From positions 66,191,501-66,255,500 of the forward strand of contig CM032233.1 in NCBI GenBank assembly GCA_019009955.1: 64,000 nt of DNA. Reading direction: 5' to 3'. The position numbers and the translations under genes were made by a program. Position 1 is the first letter of the stretch. Each line of letters begins with the position of its first letter. The notes beneath the pieces are model-generated. The model was not told where the DNA came from, did no database searches, and was given only the letters and a program-made list of their open reading frames with translations. The DNA comes from Riptortus pedestris (taxonomy: Eukaryota; Arthropoda; Insecta; Hemiptera; Alydidae). Positions 59,815 through 64,000 of this stretch are shown here, piece by piece.

Positions 59815-60010
59815 ATTATTCGTATTTTATGGCGAGGGTCACCAATAAAATACATTTATTTCGGTGCAAACTTTATTGAAACATCCCTACATGTTTCGTG
59901 GCTTACTTGCCCCCTCTTCAGGGATATCTATTTCTGAAGTGCTCGTTTCCCTCTTACATTCGTTGCGATTGTCCTCACAGGGGAGGCAGTTGATAATACA
60001 CCCCACTCTC
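59815..60010 (-). mobile_element. Penelope-type tail fragment
   Basis: On the minus strand: CTGAAGA (59921-59915), then a GGC...GCC segment, GAAA (59897-59894) starting a 7-bp hairpin GAAACAT/ATGTTTC around GTAGGG, then AATAAAGTTTGCACCGAAAT. The CTGAAGA + GAAAC order resembles other Penelope tails, but stem I does not pair in my reading. Confidence 0.45.
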
Positions 60011-60210
60011 ACTTCTTCGATGTCGGCCATTAACGAACCCGACCCTTAGTTTTGTATGAAACGCTTATATATCGAGTTTGGTTACGATCAAATAAGAATT
60101 TCGACCGCTAGAGCGGTAACAGACATATACATCTATATATTTGAAGAAATGTTTTGAAACTTGCGTCATGAGTACGACCTATAGCTGATTTCCCTTAATT
60201 GAAATCTGTT

Positions 60211-61149
60211 AAAAGAGTAGGTAATCTCTTGTACACCATGACTAAATAAAGTGAGCCATGGCAAATCTAAAAACACAAATAATTAACCCCTTTTACCAAG
60301 TCATTCATTTTTTTTAAATTACGCATCTTAGCACTCTTAATTATAGTATCTATTACAATTTGGGGTGGGAGGGGTCATCTCCTGGGCAATTAGCCACCTC
60401 ATTTGGGAACTAGGCGGAATGCTTCGAAGAGACTTTAGACTAGGATCACTTATGCCAAGATGCTGCATACCTATATTCTTGATTATTCTTTTACTCAGAA
60501 TAATCTTCATATGCATGTGGGACAAACAGTAAAAGGCACCTAAACGAAACGTGAATGCTAATTCATTCAAATAAGTTGTCTCCTACTAAGGACGAGAGCA
60601 AGATTCTTCCTCAAGGAAGGTTTTCTTTTCATTTTACTCACACGCTTAGTTTACATGGACGGACGTCTGTTCCAAGGAGGGCTTGTCCGGTAGGAGTGGT
60701 TATACTGCATAATATCCCCCAGGCTTGGGAAATACGTAAGGGCCCGGGAGGGTGGAGCGAGTGTAACTTTTTATTGTCTGAGACATCTGACGGGAGTTCA
60801 CTCTAACTTTTTACATTAGGTTAAGAGCGGTGGGTGGGTGGGAGAGAGAGAGGGGGATAGGGGGATAAATGCTGGTAGGGTTGAGAGTAAATCTCCGATT
60901 ACCCCCTCTCCTTCCCCCCCCCCCCGTCCCTCCATACCCACCTTTCCCAAAACCCACTTCCCAAATCCCCCTTCTCTTTTACTCTCTTACAACCCATCCT
61001 CTTACGAGACATACTGCAACTCTCTCCATTTGACCGAAGAGGAAAGAGAAAGAACCCTAAACGCACCTCATTCAATTCCTCACCTCAACTTAAGAACGCA
61101 TCTTTAATGCCAATTATATATTTGATGCGTTCTTAAGCGTTAATTTGTA
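60211..61149. other. no gene seen
   Basis: 60590-61060 is GC-richer with purine-rich (60838-60870) and pyrimidine-rich (60901-60970) asymmetry. Frames here are compositional artefacts. Confidence 0.4.
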
Positions 61150-61282
61150 ACAAATATTATTTATTTACGTCTACTTTGTGCTGCTACGGATAAGGCTAAT
61201 TGTCTATCTATAATCTACAGGGTACCACCATTTTCTAGTCAGGGTAAGAATAAGGATTTTATTTAATGAATTCGACACTTAA
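61150..61282 (-). repeat. tRNA-derived SINE, partial copy
   Basis: ATTTATTTACGTCTACTTTG, AATCTACAGGGTACCACC, TTTTCTAGTCAGGGT and TTTTATTTAATGAATTCGAC match the family body. The tRNA-like head is absent. Confidence 0.65.
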
Positions 61283-61722
61283 TGGAAAACGGGGAAAAAG
61301 TGAAGAAAATTCGCTTAATAATTAGCTGCAGATGCACTACAAGATGGAGTGCATCTTCTAATATGCATTCCTGCCATGTGAAAAATTCACTATAATGTAT
61401 TTGAAAACAGAAGATATAAAAATAATATGTCACGACTCTTTGTCTGAATTGATATTCCTTCATTAAAATTATAAGTTCACAAACGTCTTATTTAAAACGT
61501 TTGACGACAATGAGGAAAAGCGAAGATCTCTCTAAGTAGTTTATATTCTTCAGAACATAAATTAAATCTATATTCTCAAAAGAACTTAAATTATTTAAGA
61601 ATACATCCTTTTCTAAAATGGCTTAGAAACTGTAACAATTCGTTTAGCATTTGATTTACTACCAATATGTCTTAAAAGAACTGAGTCTTAGACGTTTTTC
61701 TAAGTTCCCTGGGACATTTGCT

Positions 61723-61789
<67 letters not shown>

Positions 61790-62149
61790 TTATATATTAT
61801 CTGTATATATAAATTTGATGAAATTTAAATGTTTAAAATAATTTTAAATAACTAATAATAATTCTAATTTTATTTATTTATAATTGGTTAATAATGTATT
61901 TATTTTTTATTTTTATTTTAGCTGTGATAATTTAATAACTAAATGTTTAATTAGGTATTAGAACCTACCTGTTAAGAGATATTGGACAAATTACCTATTA
62001 CCACCACTGTTTGAATTAAGGAGTTCTTATTACCGGACTTATCGGTATAATATTGACTGAGAGGAATAGTTTTGAAGCTTTGTTAGAACTCTATGAATCT
62101 AAGAAAATTATGAATTGCCTTTATGGATGAGATACAAAACAATTTAATG
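61283..62149. other. no gene seen; (TA)n at 61729-61780
   Basis: A B-end scrap of the AB family (GGGACATTTGCTTAGTTTA, about 61711) leads into the TA run. Confidence 0.4.
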
Positions 62150-62224
62150 TTTTTAGCATTGTTAATGCCCAGAAAGGCGAAACGTCTGCTTTATGAAATA
62201 TAAAGATAGGTGTTTTGAGACCTA
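62150..62224 (+). mobile_element. possible Penelope-type tail fragment
   Basis: GCCCAGAAAGGCGAAACGTC: a GCC/GGC stem followed by GAAACGTC, the usual tail signature. The upstream core reads TTGTTAA rather than CTGANGA. It is followed directly by a SINE fragment. Confidence 0.35.
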
Positions 62225-62345
62225 GAGATCCTTCTTTTGTCCTGTAAAAGTCTTATTCTCACTCTGGCTAGATAATGGTAGTAGCCTGTAGATATAGATA
62301 ATTAGGCTTATCCGTAGTAGCACAAAGTGGACTTGAATAAATACC
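62225..62345 (+). repeat. tRNA-derived SINE, partial copy
   Basis: CTCACTCTGGCTAGATAATGG, AGCCTGTAGATATAGATAAT and TTAGGCTTATCCGTAGTAGC match the family body in plus orientation. The head is missing. Confidence 0.6.
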
Positions 62346-63579
62346 ATCCGTTGCAAACATTAAGCGGCATCATATGAAATGTATTTACAGTAGATCAGAA
62401 ATATTTATTATAATACAAATACGCATTTTTCATTAACTCTTTATTAGTTTTGAATAGAGTTTGGACGTATGTTTTAAACTCCTCCAATATTAAGATACTT
62501 CCTGTTAACTAAAAACGTAATTGTGAAATATGGAAAACATTCAAAGAATATGTTAGATTTCAATTAATTCCGAAAATCTGCACTAGTCGTATTTTATTCT
62601 CAAATAATTAAACTTATTACTGTTAACTAGGTATTATAGTGGTCATAAACATTAATCCGCCTTGTACCAAATATTTGTAATAAATTGTCTTGGGAAGAAG
62701 AGATCCAATATCGTTTATATCTTTTGTAACTCCAGAGCATATAGTAATATGTAATTAAATAATTATTTATTATTTACCCAGGTTCTCTTTACTGCTGATG
62801 ATTTAAAATACAAAAAGCTTACAACCTTTGCTACACAGCAGTGTTTATAATAGTGATATTTGCAGCATAAACGAAATCAGAAGTATATTTCTAATAATAC
62901 AACAGTTGCAATTAAATTTGGCAGCTTAATGTAAACAGGTCAAGATAAATTACTTAATTGACGAGCGGCTTAGGGATCAGCTTAAAAACAGCTGGACAGA
63001 AAACCTTTTCTGTGAAGGAGCTTAATAGTTTTGCTAAACACAGGCAATTTTTTGCTGTGTTCCGATTCGTATGGACTGTAGGGATTAGCTCTTAGCTAAT
63101 TGTGAGACTGGTATAAAATAGATTCAACTGAGCTAAAAAATCCACACGAAATTCTCATTTAGTACAACTTTTTCAACGGACTTTTTTAATTCTTTTTTTG
63201 TTTTGTTAATTGATGGGATTTTAAAGTTAAATCCATTACCTTCAAATATTGGTAAGACTGCTCAGACTAGGATAAAAGCAATTATCACTAAATACGATTT
63301 TTTAAGGTATCATGCATTAATTGAAAAGAGCAAATAGGTGAAAAGTGAAGTAGAGTGCAGTCCTGTATATGACTATTTATATGAGGAAACATGCATGAAT
63401 ATATTATTTCGGGAAAAGGCGCATCTTATAATAAGGAAATGTTAATAATATATTAAACTTGGATTAATCATCCAAAATGTTTTGGTATTTTTTATTCATT
63501 TTAAGCCTTTTCCTTATTCTTTTTTTTTTGTTACGATAACAGTGTCTAAATGTAAGTAAAGTTGGTTAGAAAAGGAGTT

Positions 63580-63660
<81 letters not shown>

Positions 63661-64000
63661 TAGAGTGAGTGCTCGTTCCATTTCGGGGGATACAGCAATA
63701 AAGCTACTATTCTTGGAATAGAACTTGGGGAAAAAAATGACTTATTAAGAAAAATAAAGTAGAACACAGTGTGTTATTTAACTGAGCTGTGAATTCTGAA
63801 CTGCACGGATGATGAAATTAAACCAACATTTAAAATGAGTTAGCATATGTTATCTCTTTGTTGGATGTACATCGGACACTCCTTTAGACAGTAATACCCA
63901 CACATAATCAATAAAACAAGAATAGTTCCCACGTGCTACACAGATAACCTGATGATGTTATCTGCACATTCTATTTTATATATCTCCTCCAGTAAGCAAC
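62346..64000. other. no gene seen; (GT)n(GA)n at 63580-63656
   Basis: AT-rich to the right edge, with one compound microsatellite. The last bases (TCTCCTCCAG|TAAGCAAC) look like a splice acceptor, but what follows does not fit the phase or sequence expected for the next Sidestep exon. Confidence 0.45.

Larger units (their letters stand above)
59439..60210 (-). mobile_element. AB element copy 26 (cassette 3), with two nested insertions
   Basis: TTCCGTCACGCAGAGGCTAC and CATTTATTTCAAAACGTAAA start it. A SINE interrupts at 59547-59704, interior follows, then a Penelope-type tail at about 59815-60010. It resumes with GCCATTAACGAACCCGACC, ACCGCTAGAGCGGT, a minimal TA tract and a decayed A end. The order of insertion can be read from the nesting. 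Confidence 0.7.

Noticed and set aside
63960..64000. A splice-acceptor-like end (TCTCCTCCAG) as the next exon
   Set aside because: A phase 1 continuation would give codons unlike the start of Ig domain 4, and only 8 bases are visible.

Overview
The window looks like intronic DNA of a large, AT-rich arthropod genome. It has no bacterial features: no operons, no dense ORFs and no ribosome-binding sites. The host coding sequence I can support is four short plus-strand exons at 19777-19887, 36965-37168, 41317-41468 and 50870-51011. They have clean AG/GT splice borders and compatible phases (1-1, 1-1, 1-0, 0-1). Together they give 609 nt (203 codons) covering two consecutive immunoglobulin domains of a Sidestep-family cell-surface protein, a family known from arthropods as receptors for Beaten-path proteins. 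The introns between them are about 17.1, 4.1 and 9.4 kb. The first Ig domain upstream and the later Ig, transmembrane and cytoplasmic parts downstream are not visible here.

Most of the rest is mobile DNA. The dominant component is one repeat family, here called the 'AB element' (my label), with about 25 full or partial copies in both orientations. Its A end carries a 20-bp palindrome. Its middle holds a long (TA)n microsatellite at a fixed place. Its B end carries a 6-bp hairpin followed by GACGGACT. A 12-bp motif, AGCAGATTTCCC, recurs in inverted orientation just inside both ends. This layout resembles the Helentron-associated (DINE-1/HINE) non-autonomous elements. The B half occurs as four alternative cassettes. 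Three of the four cassette-1 copies lie in plus orientation 145-214 bp upstream of the 3' splice sites of exons B, C and D.

Other elements are two non-autonomous Helitrons with exact A|TC...CTAG|T junctions (5278-5931 minus, 28648-29382 plus); a Penelope-like GIY-YIG endonuclease fragment (13233-13688) and several Penelope-type tails with hammerhead-like cores; a 1.9-kb Tc1/mariner-superfamily transposon with 121-bp inverted repeats and one frameshift (53325-55253); a pogo-like deletion derivative (about 20950-22872); a MITE filled with eight 80-bp tandem repeats (44588-45420); an 81-bp mariner MITE (49967-50047); six LINE 3' fragments; and a tRNA-derived SINE family. A 25-bp satellite occupies the left edge (1-829). 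A 700-bp near-palindrome (37385-38086) lies just downstream of exon B.

Several elements are nested inside the (TA)n tracts of older AB copies: the mariner at 53325, the MITE at 49967 and the Penelope tail at 3169. Most long open frames are therefore repeat-derived or microsatellite artefacts. The species cannot be named from the sequence. Arthropod is inferred from the Sidestep family and the transposon set. All motif and distance counts were made by eye and no alignment or search was run.
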